Part shown: positions 35,216 through 44,104 of the stretch, in pieces
Numbering within the stretch: the stretch's first letter is position 1
Layout of the letters: the number at the start of each line of letters is the position of its first letter
Assembly: GCF_003610295.1 (NCBI RefSeq)
Contig: NZ_RAPV01000004.1
Location: forward strand, 186,001 to 250,000
Direction of reading: 5' to 3'
From: Paraburkholderia sp. BL23I1N1
Lineage (GTDB): Bacteria > Pseudomonadota > Gammaproteobacteria > Burkholderiales > Burkholderiaceae
Length of the DNA: 64,000 nucleotides
The notes under the pieces: model-generated
What the model was told of the DNA's origin: nothing
What the model saw: the letters and a program-made list of their open reading frames with translations, nothing else
Databases searched by the model: none
Made by a program: the position numbers and the translations under genes

Positions 35216-38062
35216 ATGAACGACTTCAGCCAGAACAGACAGAGCTTGCTGCGTGACCTGATTGAATCGAAATGCGTATTCCGCGCGCCTAAACATCGGC
35301 TTGTATCATCAAGCGGAAAATCCCTGTCATGGCTGATTGATTTACGACCGATCCTGCTTTCATCGGAAGGGCTCGATACGCTTGCTGAGTTATTCTGGAC
35401 GCGCTACGCGGACCAACTGCCGTTTCAGGTAGGCGGCATGGAAATGGCCGCTGTACCGCTTGTGGCCGCGATTCTCATGAATGCCGCGCGAAAGGGATAT
35501 AACGTCACTGGCTTTATCATTCACAAAGAGCGCAAGCGCTATGGCCGGATGAATGCCATTGAAGGTGACGTTTCGGATGCGCCGGTTCTGCTTGTGGATG
35601 ATATTTTCAATAGCGGCACGAGTCTTGAGCAATCGAGAGTCGTGCTCGAAGAAATTAGCCGCACCATCTGGAAAGTCTGGAGCGTGATCGATTACGGTTC
35701 CCGCACCGGAACCGAATGGCAGAAGCGACACGGCGTTACGGTCGAATCTGCTTACGCCCTTGAGGATTTCGGACTCAAGCTGTCGGTTCCTAAAAGCCAC
35801 GCAGCACAGCTTTCATTCGTCACGCGCTGGGTCGCTAAAACAGAGTCCGCGAATCATCATTATGTCGTGCCGAAGTCGGCACCGCGTGCGCAAAACGGCT
35901 TTATTTATTTCGGCACGGATGCCGGGGAAATGCGCTGCGTTGATGGGGCGAGCGGTCAAACGCGTTGGAGCTTCAAAATCGAAGCAGGGCGCTCGAAAGG
36001 AATCTGGTCCACGCCTTACGTCACGCATGATCGGGTTTTCTTCGGCGGCTATGACGGCAATCTGTACGCCCTGTGTGCAGAGAATGGGCGAGAAATATGG
36101 CGATACGTTGAGCCTGACTGGATCGGATCATCACCGGCCTACGCGGCTGATTTGGGCCTCGTGTTCATCGGCGTTGAATATGCCAGTCCGACACGAGCTG
36201 GCGGCGTAACGGCCATCGATGCAAAGTCCGGTCAGAAGGTTTGGGAATATCCGACCCGTTGCTATGTCCACGGCTCCCCGCTCTATGTCGCAGATATTGC
36301 GGCAGTGCTGTGCGGCACCAATGACGGCGCATTAGTGGCGCTCGATGCGCATACCGGCGCGGTTCGATGGCAATTCCAGACGAACGGCGCAATCAAGCAT
36401 GCGCCTGCGCTAGACCTTGAGCGCCGACAGGTCGTGTTTGGTTCCTTCGATGGCGGTATTCGTGGCGTGAGTCTCGATACCGGCGAACTGAGATTCTGCA
36501 TCCAGACGGGAAATGCGGTCTACACCACGCCGCTGATTGACGGCGCTCGCGCCTGGTGTGGATCGACGGACAAATATCTGTATGTGATTGACCTCGCGAC
36601 CGGCGAAGGCATTGCGAAAATCGGCGCGCACTCGAAGATATTTTCGTCGCCTGCTCGTATCGGGCCCTGGGTATGGTTCGGCAGCACGAACGGGCGTGTT
36701 CGCGCAATCGACCCGGCAACCTTTGCGCTGGCCGGGGTGTTTCAACTGCCGGATGCCGTCACAAGCGCCGTCGAATACGATTCGGTTAATCGCATGCTCA
36801 TAGTCGTTAGTATAGCAAACCGCCTGTATGGAATATCAGTGATGCCACCGGTCCTGCGGGAACAATCAGAAGATGGTCAGTCGCAGATTGACGTGACGGC
36901 GCTGCAACTTGCTCGCCTCACCGTCGATGCGGTGATAAATCACACGCCTTTGCCTGATCCTGAACGATATCGTCTGACCGGCGCGTATCCGCATGGTGGC
37001 GTCTTTGTCAGCCTGCGAAACCAGACGACCTTGCAACGGATCGGACGTGGCGGCCAGTGGACATTTGATGCAGCCGGTTCGTCGCCGGAAATGTCGGTCA
37101 TCGTCGCAACGACAAAAGCCTGTGCAAATCTGTCTATCGATTCACTGCGTGAGACGATTGTCAGCGTCAGCCTGTTTGGTCCGCTTGAGCAAACCACGCT
37201 CGAAGAACTGAACCATGAAAAATTCGGGATCGTTGTACGGGCCACGGCGGGCGCGAAGCTCGGCGGCGCACTGCCGAATTCGCCGGAATATAGCAACGAG
37301 CAGGGCCAATATCTTCATGCGCTGCGCAATGCGAAGTTCACGCAGTGGGAAGGGCACACGCTTTACCGGCACACGGTTGAACGGCAGGCGGAAGACCTGT
37401 CCTGGCCCGTCTACGGCGCTCCTTTTCCATATGACGAGGCTGATTTGACGCGCTTCGTGGCGTGGCTGCTGAGCCCGGGGGGACGGGCCGAATCGCAGGA
37501 TTTCTATTCGGGACTCGCAGACCGTCTTTCGGCGCTCGCCGTTACGCGGTACGTCGATGCGCTTGTCGCAGGCTCCAATGACGCTCGCCGTCAAGCCGTC
37601 GATGCAAAAGTCACGACGATTCTTTTACCGGTTGCCGGAATGCAGAACGCGGACGTGAGTGACCTGAAGGAATCGGTAGCCAGTCAGCGTACCGGCGCAG
37701 AACGCGTTCTGTTGTCGCTGATATTCAAAGGCCGCAGCGTAGGTGAGCGCACGCGCCTTCGCGGGCATTTTCGGATGGATCGCGATGCACTGATCTGCCG
37801 GAACGATGCCGAATCACAGGTATTTCTGCCTGCACTGAACATGCAACGTGGGATGGACGCAGAAACGTTGATCGCAACGTTGCCGGATTTTCCGGCTGCG
37901 ACGTGGGAAATTGCGCCTTGCTGGACGTGGGCGGTCGAGGGTGAAGCAAATCCGCTTCTAGTGCGAGGCATGACGGACGCAATTCTGAGCGCGGATTCAA
38001 GAATCAATGGCAGTGCGGGTGCCATTGTGGATGTATCTCACAACCCGCTTTTTCAGGAGTAG
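35216..38062 (+). CDS. Three-part protein: orotate phosphoribosyltransferase-like, PQQ-type beta-propeller, AMMECR1-like
   Basis: A 948-residue protein. Residues about 1-200 resemble orotate phosphoribosyltransferase: GGMEMAAVPLVAAIL, FIIHKERKRYGR, and the PRPP loop VLLVDDIFNSGTSLEQ at about 124-139. Residues about 225-560 are a propeller with PQQ/BamB-like blades (GNLYALCAENGREIW, GALVALDAHTGAVRWQF, GGIRGVSLDTGELRF). Residues about 585-735 look like AMMECR1 (GVFVSLRNQTTLQRIGRGGQ, VSVSLFGPLEQTTLEELNHE, FGIVVRATAGAKLGGALPNS). The last ~200 residues are unassigned. No signal peptide, so it is cytoplasmic. It is the first gene of the peptide-export cluster, 5 bp before the precursor gene, so a role in precursor modification, sensing or immunity is possible. 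The AMMECR1 call is tentative. Confidence 0.7.
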   Translation: MNDFSQNRQSLLRDLIESKCVFRAPKHRLVSSSGKSLSWLIDLRPILLSSEGLDTLAELFWTRYADQLPFQVGGMEMAAVPLVAAILMNAARKGYNVTGFIIHKERKRYGRMNAIEGDVSDAPVLLVDDIFNSGTSLEQSRVVLEEISRTIWKVWSVIDYGSRTGTEWQKRHGVTVESAYALEDFGLKLSVPKSHAAQLSFVTRWVAKTESANHHYVVPKSAPRAQNGFIYFGTDAGEMRCVDGASGQTRWSFKIEAGRSKGIWSTPYVTHDRVFFGGYDGNLYALCAENGREIWRYVEPDWIGSSPAYAADLGLVFIGVEYASPTRAGGVTAIDAKSGQKVWEYPTRCYVHGSPLYVADIAAVLCGTNDGALVALDAHTGAVRWQFQTNGAIKHAPALDLERRQVVFGSFDGGIRGVSLDTGELRFCIQTGNAVYTTPLIDGARAWCGSTDKYLYVIDLATGEGIAKIGAHSKIFSSPARIGPWVWFGSTNGRVRAIDPATFALAGVFQLPDAVTSAVEYDSVNRMLIVVSIANRLYGISVMPPVLREQSEDGQSQIDVTALQLARLTVDAVINHTPLPDPERYRLTGAYPHGGVFVSLRNQTTLQRIGRGGQWTFDAAGSSPEMSVIVATTKACANLSIDSLRETIVSVSLFGPLEQTTLEELNHEKFGIVVRATAGAKLGGALPNSPEYSNEQGQYLHALRNAKFTQWEGHTLYRHTVERQAEDLSWPVYGAPFPYDEADLTRFVAWLLSPGGRAESQDFYSGLADRLSALAVTRYVDALVAGSNDARRQAVDAKVTTILLPVAGMQNADVSDLKESVASQRTGAERVLLSLIFKGRSVGERTRLRGHFRMDRDALICRNDAESQVFLPALNMQRGMDAETLIATLPDFPAATWEIAPCWTWAVEGEANPLLVRGMTDAILSADSRINGSAGAIVDVSHNPLFQE

Positions 38063-38067
38063 TTCAG

Positions 38068-38541
38068 ATGCAAACGATTGATGATCTGGATTTGCTGCGG
38101 TACGTAGCCGGCGGTGACGGTGACGGCGGTGGGGACGGAGATGGTGATGGCGACGGCGGCGGTTACGGCGATGGCGATGGGGACGGCGATGGTGACGGTG
38201 ATGGCGATTCTGGCGAAGCGTCAGCTACGTGCACTGCCGCAACCGCATTGGCAGACGGAGGCTACCAGAGCGCCGACAATGCTGCGGTCGGTGCATCCGA
38301 AGGCCAGGTTGCCGCTTTGGCAGACGCCATCGGTAAGGGAATTGGCATCGATGGGGACCTAGGTAATGCCGAAATGGCGGGTTATGAAGCTGCGCAACAA
38401 GGTCTGTCTTTGGGGCAAGCCGAAAGCGCAAACCTTAGTTCATTCCAAAGCCACACGCTTGGTTTCGTGGCCGGGTATGTCGCAGGCGCTGTCGCGCGTG
38501 GGGTGGGATATGGCGGCGGTGGTGGTGGTCACAACCACTAA
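38068..38541 (+). CDS. Candidate microcin-like precursor with double-glycine leader and Asp-Gly repeat
   Basis: 157 residues. The leader MQTIDDLDLLRYVAGG ends in GG with hydrophobic residues at -4, -7 and -10, matching leaders cut by C39 peptidases. The predicted mature part starts with a (DG)n tract (residues 17-47), then a polar Ala/Gly region with one Cys near residue 55. It ends in a hydrophobic segment SHTLGFVAGYVAGAVARGVG followed by a Gly run and HNH. A hydrophobic Gly-zipper-like C-terminal helix is usual in class II microcins and bacteriocins that act on membranes. The gene lies 5 bp after the large gene and in the same operon as the C39-type exporter. The long acidic repeat is unusual. 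Confidence 0.7.
   Translation: MQTIDDLDLLRYVAGGDGDGGGDGDGDGDGGGYGDGDGDGDGDGDGDSGEASATCTAATALADGGYQSADNAAVGASEGQVAALADAIGKGIGIDGDLGNAEMAGYEAAQQGLSLGQAESANLSSFQSHTLGFVAGYVAGAVARGVGYGGGGGGHNH
38116..38208 (+). repeat. In-frame hexanucleotide repeat encoding Asp-Gly
   Basis: About 15 imperfect copies of GRYGGN-type units (GATGGC, GACGGT and similar) code for alternating Asp-Gly, broken by GGGG and YG. The repeat unit is a multiple of three, so slippage would change the length of the acidic tract without a frameshift. Confidence 0.85.
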
Positions 38542-38694
38542 GAAATATCCCTGACGTGCAGGCTTTGAATTCTCGATAAATCGAATTTGTTGCCTGATCG
38601 ATGAACGATAGTGGATGCCTGGTCCCGCGACTGGACGCCGTTTTCGTCATCGTTGCCGCATAAAACAAACGTTGTTTCAGTCGAACTGTGTTCA

Positions 38695-39663
38695 ATGAAA
38701 CCAGAAAAAGATTTCCCGCATGCCTTCATCGATCTTGCAAAGTTGGGCCGAACCGACTGGCAGGCGATAGCGTTGACTATTCTGATTCTTGCTTGCGTCA
38801 TCGCCGTGAGCACACTCGGCGCTTTGTTGTTGCCCATTCCGGGAATGCCCGCATATCGGTCACTGTATTTCGAACATTTTAGTATCCTTGCGGCCTTTAA
38901 TTCTTTGCTTCTTGACGCGGGAAGTCCGGTCGGCGTTTTCGGATTCTGGCTCGCATGCAAATTTGCTCTGCGACGCCCGTTCCGTTCCCTGATTTCAATC
39001 GATTTGAAGTTCCGTGTCCGGCGCTTTTTGCTCGGCGCGGCACTGTACCAGCTTGCCTTCATGGTCGGTGTCGCGGCCATGTGGCTGTATGCTGGACTGC
39101 GCTTCGATATATGGACATCTCCGATTGGGCATTTCCAGCTTCCGAAGACTGATCCGAATGTAAACCCGATTCTGAAAGTGTCACTTGCACTAATTACGCT
39201 GCTCGGCATCGCCTTTCTCGCATTCGGAGAAGAACTGTATATGCGTGGCTGGATGACGCAGACCATTGGGCAATATATTCGCATCCCGGTCGTAGTCGTG
39301 GTATTAGTGGCCGTTTTGTTCGCCATGTTTCACACGCAGTATAAATGGCCGGTGAAGATTGAAATGTTCTTTTGTGCGCTTGGGTTTTCCGCCTTGAGTC
39401 TGCGGGATCGACGGCTTGAGCTTGCGGTCGGGGCGCACTCAATGATGAACATTTGGGTGACGCTGACACCGATGTTTTTCACGGGCTCACATTCCAATAC
39501 GCATATCTTGATCCCGGATGCAATTGTTTTCGCGTTGATAAAAGGTGCGCTGCCCTTCGCGCTGATGTACTGGTTCCTGCAAAAGACGAAAGGATGGTTC
39601 GCGCCGGTTGGCGAAAGTCTACCGCATATCGAAAATGCTGTTTCAGCAGAGCATTGCTCATGA
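38695..39663 (+). CDS. CPBP-family intramembrane metalloprotease (copy 1), candidate immunity protein
   Basis: 322 residues, about eight membrane helices. All CPBP motifs are present: EELYMR (Glu179-Glu180...Arg), FAMFH and HSMMN. Family members act as prenyl-protein-type proteases, and several near bacteriocin genes give self-immunity. It shares FIDLAKLGRTDW near the N-terminus and GALPFALMYWFLQKT near the C-terminus with the next gene, so the pair arose by duplication. I chose the ATG at 38695 before the conserved block. Overlaps the next gene by 4 bp. Confidence 0.85.
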   Translation: MKPEKDFPHAFIDLAKLGRTDWQAIALTILILACVIAVSTLGALLLPIPGMPAYRSLYFEHFSILAAFNSLLLDAGSPVGVFGFWLACKFALRRPFRSLISIDLKFRVRRFLLGAALYQLAFMVGVAAMWLYAGLRFDIWTSPIGHFQLPKTDPNVNPILKVSLALITLLGIAFLAFGEELYMRGWMTQTIGQYIRIPVVVVVLVAVLFAMFHTQYKWPVKIEMFFCALGFSALSLRDRRLELAVGAHSMMNIWVTLTPMFFTGSHSNTHILIPDAIVFALIKGALPFALMYWFLQKTKGWFAPVGESLPHIENAVSAEHCS

Positions 39664-40589
39664 AAATAAAATCCTATTCCTTCATCGATCTAGCCAAGTT
39701 AGGGCGAACCGACTGGCGCGCTGCTGTTTTGACCGTCTTTATCATCGCACTCCTGAGCATAATTTGTAATTGGAGCGTCCTGCTGCTCACGGGCGGCTCC
39801 CTTTACTTCAGAAATTACCATATCGCGGATGTAGTCAAGACTATCGTGCACGCTGCAACGGACCCGGTTATCTCTGTTTTCGGATTCTGGATCGCGTGCA
39901 GAAAGGTTCTGCGACGCCGGTTCCGCTCGCTGATTTCTGCTGATCTGACGTTCAGATTTCGGCGCTGTCTGCTTGGTGCTGCGTTGTACCTGCCCGTCAA
40001 TGTGATCGGATATTTAACTATGGCGCTTTACTCATCGGCGCGATACGGCGCATGGATGTTTCCGTTCGGTCACTTCGAAGGAATTCACGGCGAACAGATT
40101 GTCAAACTAATAGGTGCGTTGATCAGTTTTCCGTTCCTCGCGTTCGCAGAGGAAGTGTATTTCCGGGGATGGCTGACGCAGACCATTGGGCAATATATAC
40201 GCATGCCGTTTGTCGTCGTGGCAGTCGTGGCCGTGGCGTTCGCGGCCTACCATACGCAATACAACCTGCAACTGAAAATGGTGATGTTGTTTTCCTCACT
40301 CGGCTTTTCTGCACTGAGCTTGCGCGATCAGCGTCTTGAGCTTGCGGTCGGTGCGCACACGATGATGAACATATGTGCGGCGTTGCAGATACTGTTCTTA
40401 ACGGGTCCGCTATCTCATATGCAGACTTCCGCAACGGTAACGACGTTCGACTGGTTTGCACTCGCCGTCATCAAAGGTGCGTTGCCCCTCGCGCTGATGT
40501 ACTGGTTTCTCCAAAAAACAGGCGGATGGTTCGCGCCGACTGATACGCGCACGGCGAGCACTATTGCTGTTCAACCCGAACGCCTGTGA
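39660..40589 (+). CDS. CPBP-family intramembrane metalloprotease (copy 2), candidate immunity protein
   Basis: 309 residues, paralogue of the preceding gene, coupled to it through ATGA. Motifs are EEVYFR, FAAYH and HTMMN, so the catalytic set is complete. Conserved ends FIDLAKLGRTDW and GALPLALMYWFLQKT. The middle differs more, which fits two immunity proteins with related but distinct specificity, or one protease for maturation and one for immunity. Overlaps the HlyD gene by 4 bp (GTGA). Confidence 0.85.
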   Translation: MKIKSYSFIDLAKLGRTDWRAAVLTVFIIALLSIICNWSVLLLTGGSLYFRNYHIADVVKTIVHAATDPVISVFGFWIACRKVLRRRFRSLISADLTFRFRRCLLGAALYLPVNVIGYLTMALYSSARYGAWMFPFGHFEGIHGEQIVKLIGALISFPFLAFAEEVYFRGWLTQTIGQYIRMPFVVVAVVAVAFAAYHTQYNLQLKMVMLFSSLGFSALSLRDQRLELAVGAHTMMNICAALQILFLTGPLSHMQTSATVTTFDWFALAVIKGALPLALMYWFLQKTGGWFAPTDTRTASTIAVQPERL

Positions 40590-41953
40590 AGTTCATGACG
40601 CGAAACCTGGGGGCGCGCCCAATGAGCGATATCACAACCACTCCCAACGCCGAAGGGACTGAAGAAGCGGAACAGCCGCGCCAGAAAAGTAAGCGCGCGT
40701 TGCTGTTCCGTCCGGCTGCGCTCGAATATCGTCAGCATCAGTGGCTTGGTGAGGTCGTGCTGACCGGTTCCATGCGGCACCTCACGTCTAGCCTCGTGTT
40801 TTTTGGAATCGCGGTCGGCATCGTCCTGTTTCTGATTTTCGCTGACTACACGCGGAAAGAGGAAGTAGAGGGTCGAGTCATGATTGACAACGGCGCAGCG
40901 GAGATTTTCGCGCCCACGGTCGGCACCGTGGTCCGTGTGCTCGTCAGCGAGGGCGAAGCCGTCAAAGTCGGTCAGCCGCTGCTCGCGGTATCAACTGAAC
41001 GAACAAGCGCAGCGGGAAATTCGAGGCAGCAGATAAGCGCGGAATTAAACGCCAGGCGATCCAGTCTCGAAAGCGACTCCCGGCACATAGAAAGCATTTT
41101 CGAACAGAACATAGCGATGCTCAAAGCGAAATCCATCGAACTGAGCGCAGGGGTGCAGCATCTGGATACGGAAATTATCACGCTAGAGGCGCGGTGCAGG
41201 TTGGCCGAAATCGACAGTGCCCGTTTCGCACAACTGCGGCATGACGATGTTGTATCGCAGTCTGAATACGAACAGCACGAGCAGACGATGCTGACCGGTC
41301 GCGCGCAACTCGAAGATCTGCGTAGGCAACGCACGGCGGCTCAGGCGGAACTGGCGCAAGTGAAGGCCGATCTTCGGAACGCGCCGTTGGACGAACATAA
41401 TCAACTCGGAACCATTCAGCGGCAGATGCTCCAGGTTGACGGCGAACTTGCTGACAACGAATCGAACAGGGAAATCACCATCCCGGCGCAGATCGCGGGA
41501 ACGGTAACGGCGCTGCTCGCCCGTCCTGGTCAGTCCGTGAATGGGTCAACGCCCTTGATGTCGCTTTTGCCGCAAGGTGGACGCCTTGACGTGAAGCTGT
41601 TTGCCCCTAGCAAAGCGGTTGGATTTGTCAAAGTCGGCGCGCCGGTTGAGTTGCGATACGAGGCATTTCCTTATCAGAAATTCGGTACATACGCGGGCAA
41701 GGTTACGCAGATCGCGCGCACTGCGTTGAGTCCGGCACAGCTACAGGCAGCGACGGAAACCGATGATCCTAACCGGTCTGAAAATCTTTATCAGATTACC
41801 GTTGCGCTCGATTCGCAGACCATCAATGCCTATGGTGAGGCGGTCCCGTTGCAGGACGGCATGCGCGTCGATGCAGACGTGGTGCTCGATACGCGCAAGC
41901 TGTATGAGTGGGTTCTGGAACCGCTCTACACGCTGACCCGGCGATCACCGTGA
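40586..41953 (+). CDS. HlyD/CvaA-type membrane fusion protein
   Basis: Periplasmic adaptor of a type I secretion system. Up to 455 residues: cytoplasmic N-terminus with RPAALEYRQHQWLGEV (as in CvaA-type adaptors), one membrane helix (SLVFFGIAVGIVLFLIFADY), the lipoyl half-motif EIFAPTVGTVVRVLVSEGEA, a coiled-coil hairpin of about 150 residues, the second lipoyl half and a beta-barrel domain. Start may be the GTG at 40586 (coupled) or ATGs at 40595 or 40622. Followed by the ABC exporter. Confidence 0.9.
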   Translation: MKFMTRNLGARPMSDITTTPNAEGTEEAEQPRQKSKRALLFRPAALEYRQHQWLGEVVLTGSMRHLTSSLVFFGIAVGIVLFLIFADYTRKEEVEGRVMIDNGAAEIFAPTVGTVVRVLVSEGEAVKVGQPLLAVSTERTSAAGNSRQQISAELNARRSSLESDSRHIESIFEQNIAMLKAKSIELSAGVQHLDTEIITLEARCRLAEIDSARFAQLRHDDVVSQSEYEQHEQTMLTGRAQLEDLRRQRTAAQAELAQVKADLRNAPLDEHNQLGTIQRQMLQVDGELADNESNREITIPAQIAGTVTALLARPGQSVNGSTPLMSLLPQGGRLDVKLFAPSKAVGFVKVGAPVELRYEAFPYQKFGTYAGKVTQIARTALSPAQLQAATETDDPNRSENLYQITVALDSQTINAYGEAVPLQDGMRVDADVVLDTRKLYEWVLEPLYTLTRRSP

Positions 41954-42010
41954 TTCGGAATCACGTCAGTAGCACAGTCAACGTTTTCCCTTTTCTTTCC
42001 TGAGTCAACC

Positions 42011-44104
42011 ATGCCACGCGAACTTCAGTTCGGCTTTCGCCGCAGCATTGACGTGCACTTGCAAACCGAAGCAACCGAATGCGGCCTGGCTTGCATGAGC
42101 ATGATTGCAACGTTTCATGGATTCGATACGGACCTGGCAACGTTGCGGCGACGCTTTTCCCCTTCTCTGAAAGGGCTGACGCTGGTCGACCTGATTCGAA
42201 TCGGCGCGACACTTGACCTTGCAGGGCGCGCAGTTCGGCTCGAACCTGAAGAACTACATTTGCTGCGGTTGCCGTGCATCCTGCATTGGGATTTCCGGCA
42301 TTTTGTTGTCCTGGAGCGCGTTGGCCGCGAGCACGTGCTGTTGGTCGATCCGGCACTAGGTGCGCGGCGCATGTCGCTCAAAGAACTGTCGCTGCATTTC
42401 AGCGGCATGGCGCTTGAACTGGTTCCGACACCGGCGTTTCAGCCGCGTCGGGAACGGCAGGAAATCAACCTACGTAGCATGATGGGGCGCGCGACCGGTG
42501 TAGGACGCGGCTTGCTGAAAATCTTTCTGCTCGCGCTCGCACTCGAAGTGTTCAGCATCGTCGCGCCGTTCTATCCCGAATGGGTAACAGACCAGGCGAT
42601 TACAACCGGGGATCGGCATTTGCTTGCCGTTCTGGCGCTCGGCTTCGGCCTGGTAATGGTGATCCACGTTGCGACCGAAGCAATGCGCGCGTGGGCCGTC
42701 ACTACGTTCAGCACGCTCGTGAATGTTCAGTGGCTAGCCAACGTGTTTCGCCATCTGCTGAATCTGCCGCTTGATTACTTCGGCAAGCGGCACATTGGGG
42801 ACATCGTTTCACGGTTCGACAGTGTGAACACGATCCAGCAGGCGCTCACGGTCGGCTTTGTGGAGTCGGTGCTCGATGGGCTCATGTCCATCGGCACTAT
42901 CACAATCATGGTCGTCTACAACGCCCGATTGTCGCTTGTCAGCGTCGTCGCGGTCGTGCTCTATGCGATCTTGCGTGCCTGCATTTATGGCGCACTCAGG
43001 ATGTCAAATCAGAAGCAGATCGTTTTTGCGGCTCGTGGCAAAAGCCTGCTGATGGAATCGGTTCGAGGCATCCAGAGCGTGCGGCTATTCGGCAAGGCTG
43101 AGGACCGGCTTGCGCGCTGGCTGAACATCGTTGTGAGTGAAAAGAACGCTGATTTGCGAACGCGTAGGCTCCAGTTGATAGCCGGGACAAGCAACCGTTT
43201 TATTTTCGGACTCGAAGCAATCCTGGTGACATATTTCGGCGCGGTAGCGGTCATTGAGCGTTCACTGTCACTCGGCATGTTGTTCGCATTTCTGTCTTAT
43301 CGAGGTCAGTTCACTGCGCGTTTCACGGCGCTGATCGACAAGATTTACGAGCTACGAATTTTGAGGCTGCACGCGGCGCGCCTGGCTGACATCGTACTCA
43401 CCACGCGGGAGCCGGAAGAAATAATGCGAGCGCCGGACAAGGATGAATTCGTGCCGACGCTTGAGGTTCGGAACCTGTCGTATGGTTACTCAAAGAACGG
43501 TCCCCGCATCGTGGATGATTTCGATTTGCGTGTCGAAGAAGGGGAAGCGGTTGCAATCGTTGGTCCTTCGGGGTGCGGAAAAACGACGCTGCTGAAGCTG
43601 CTTGCGGGCTTACTCGCGCCACATGGGGGCGAGGTCATCGCGGGCGGCATGCCGATTCGACAAATGGGCCTGGCAAATTATCGCTCGTTGGTTGGCGTCG
43701 TCATGCAGGAGGATCGGCTGTTTGCCGGGTCGATTGCGGAAAATATCAGTTTCTTCGATACGACGCCTGATTTTGCGTGGATCAGCGAGTGCGCAGAAAT
43801 GGCGTCTGTGCATGCGGACATTCGCGCGATGCCGATGGGCTATTACACCTATATCGGGGATATGGGGTCCGCGCTATCCGCAGGGCAGCGACAGCGGGTC
43901 ATGCTGGCACGCGCGCTTTACCGGCGACCGAAACTGTTGCTGCTCGATGAGGCGACAAGCCATCTGGACGTGAATAACGAGCGTGCCGTCAACGCGGCAA
44001 TGCGCAAGCTGAATATCACCCGAATCATTGTGGCGCATCGTCCTGAAACCATCGCATCGGCTGATCGCGTAATCGACCTCGCACGCGTGAAGGATGCCGC
44101 GTGA
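42011..44104 (+). CDS. Peptidase-containing ABC exporter (C39, CvaB-like)
   Basis: 697 residues combining leader cleavage and export. The C39 peptidase (about 1-145) has Gln18, Cys24 (TEATECGLAC), His97 (RHFVVL) and Asp113 (VDPALG), the full catalytic set. The membrane domain (about 160-450) is followed by an ABC ATPase with Walker A GPSGCGKTT, signature LSAGQRQRVMLARAL and Walker B LLLLDEATSHLD. The double-glycine precursor at 38068 is the obvious substrate. Overlaps the TolC-like gene by 4 bp. Confidence 0.95.
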   Translation: MPRELQFGFRRSIDVHLQTEATECGLACMSMIATFHGFDTDLATLRRRFSPSLKGLTLVDLIRIGATLDLAGRAVRLEPEELHLLRLPCILHWDFRHFVVLERVGREHVLLVDPALGARRMSLKELSLHFSGMALELVPTPAFQPRRERQEINLRSMMGRATGVGRGLLKIFLLALALEVFSIVAPFYPEWVTDQAITTGDRHLLAVLALGFGLVMVIHVATEAMRAWAVTTFSTLVNVQWLANVFRHLLNLPLDYFGKRHIGDIVSRFDSVNTIQQALTVGFVESVLDGLMSIGTITIMVVYNARLSLVSVVAVVLYAILRACIYGALRMSNQKQIVFAARGKSLLMESVRGIQSVRLFGKAEDRLARWLNIVVSEKNADLRTRRLQLIAGTSNRFIFGLEAILVTYFGAVAVIERSLSLGMLFAFLSYRGQFTARFTALIDKIYELRILRLHAARLADIVLTTREPEEIMRAPDKDEFVPTLEVRNLSYGYSKNGPRIVDDFDLRVEEGEAVAIVGPSGCGKTTLLKLLAGLLAPHGGEVIAGGMPIRQMGLANYRSLVGVVMQEDRLFAGSIAENISFFDTTPDFAWISECAEMASVHADIRAMPMGYYTYIGDMGSALSAGQRQRVMLARALYRRPKLLLLDEATSHLDVNNERAVNAAMRKLNITRIIVAHRPETIASADRVIDLARVKDAA

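Noticed and set aside
38101..38220. Possible CRISPR or iteron array
   Set aside because: The repeats are 6-bp units inside a coding frame with no spacers; they encode Asp-Gly.
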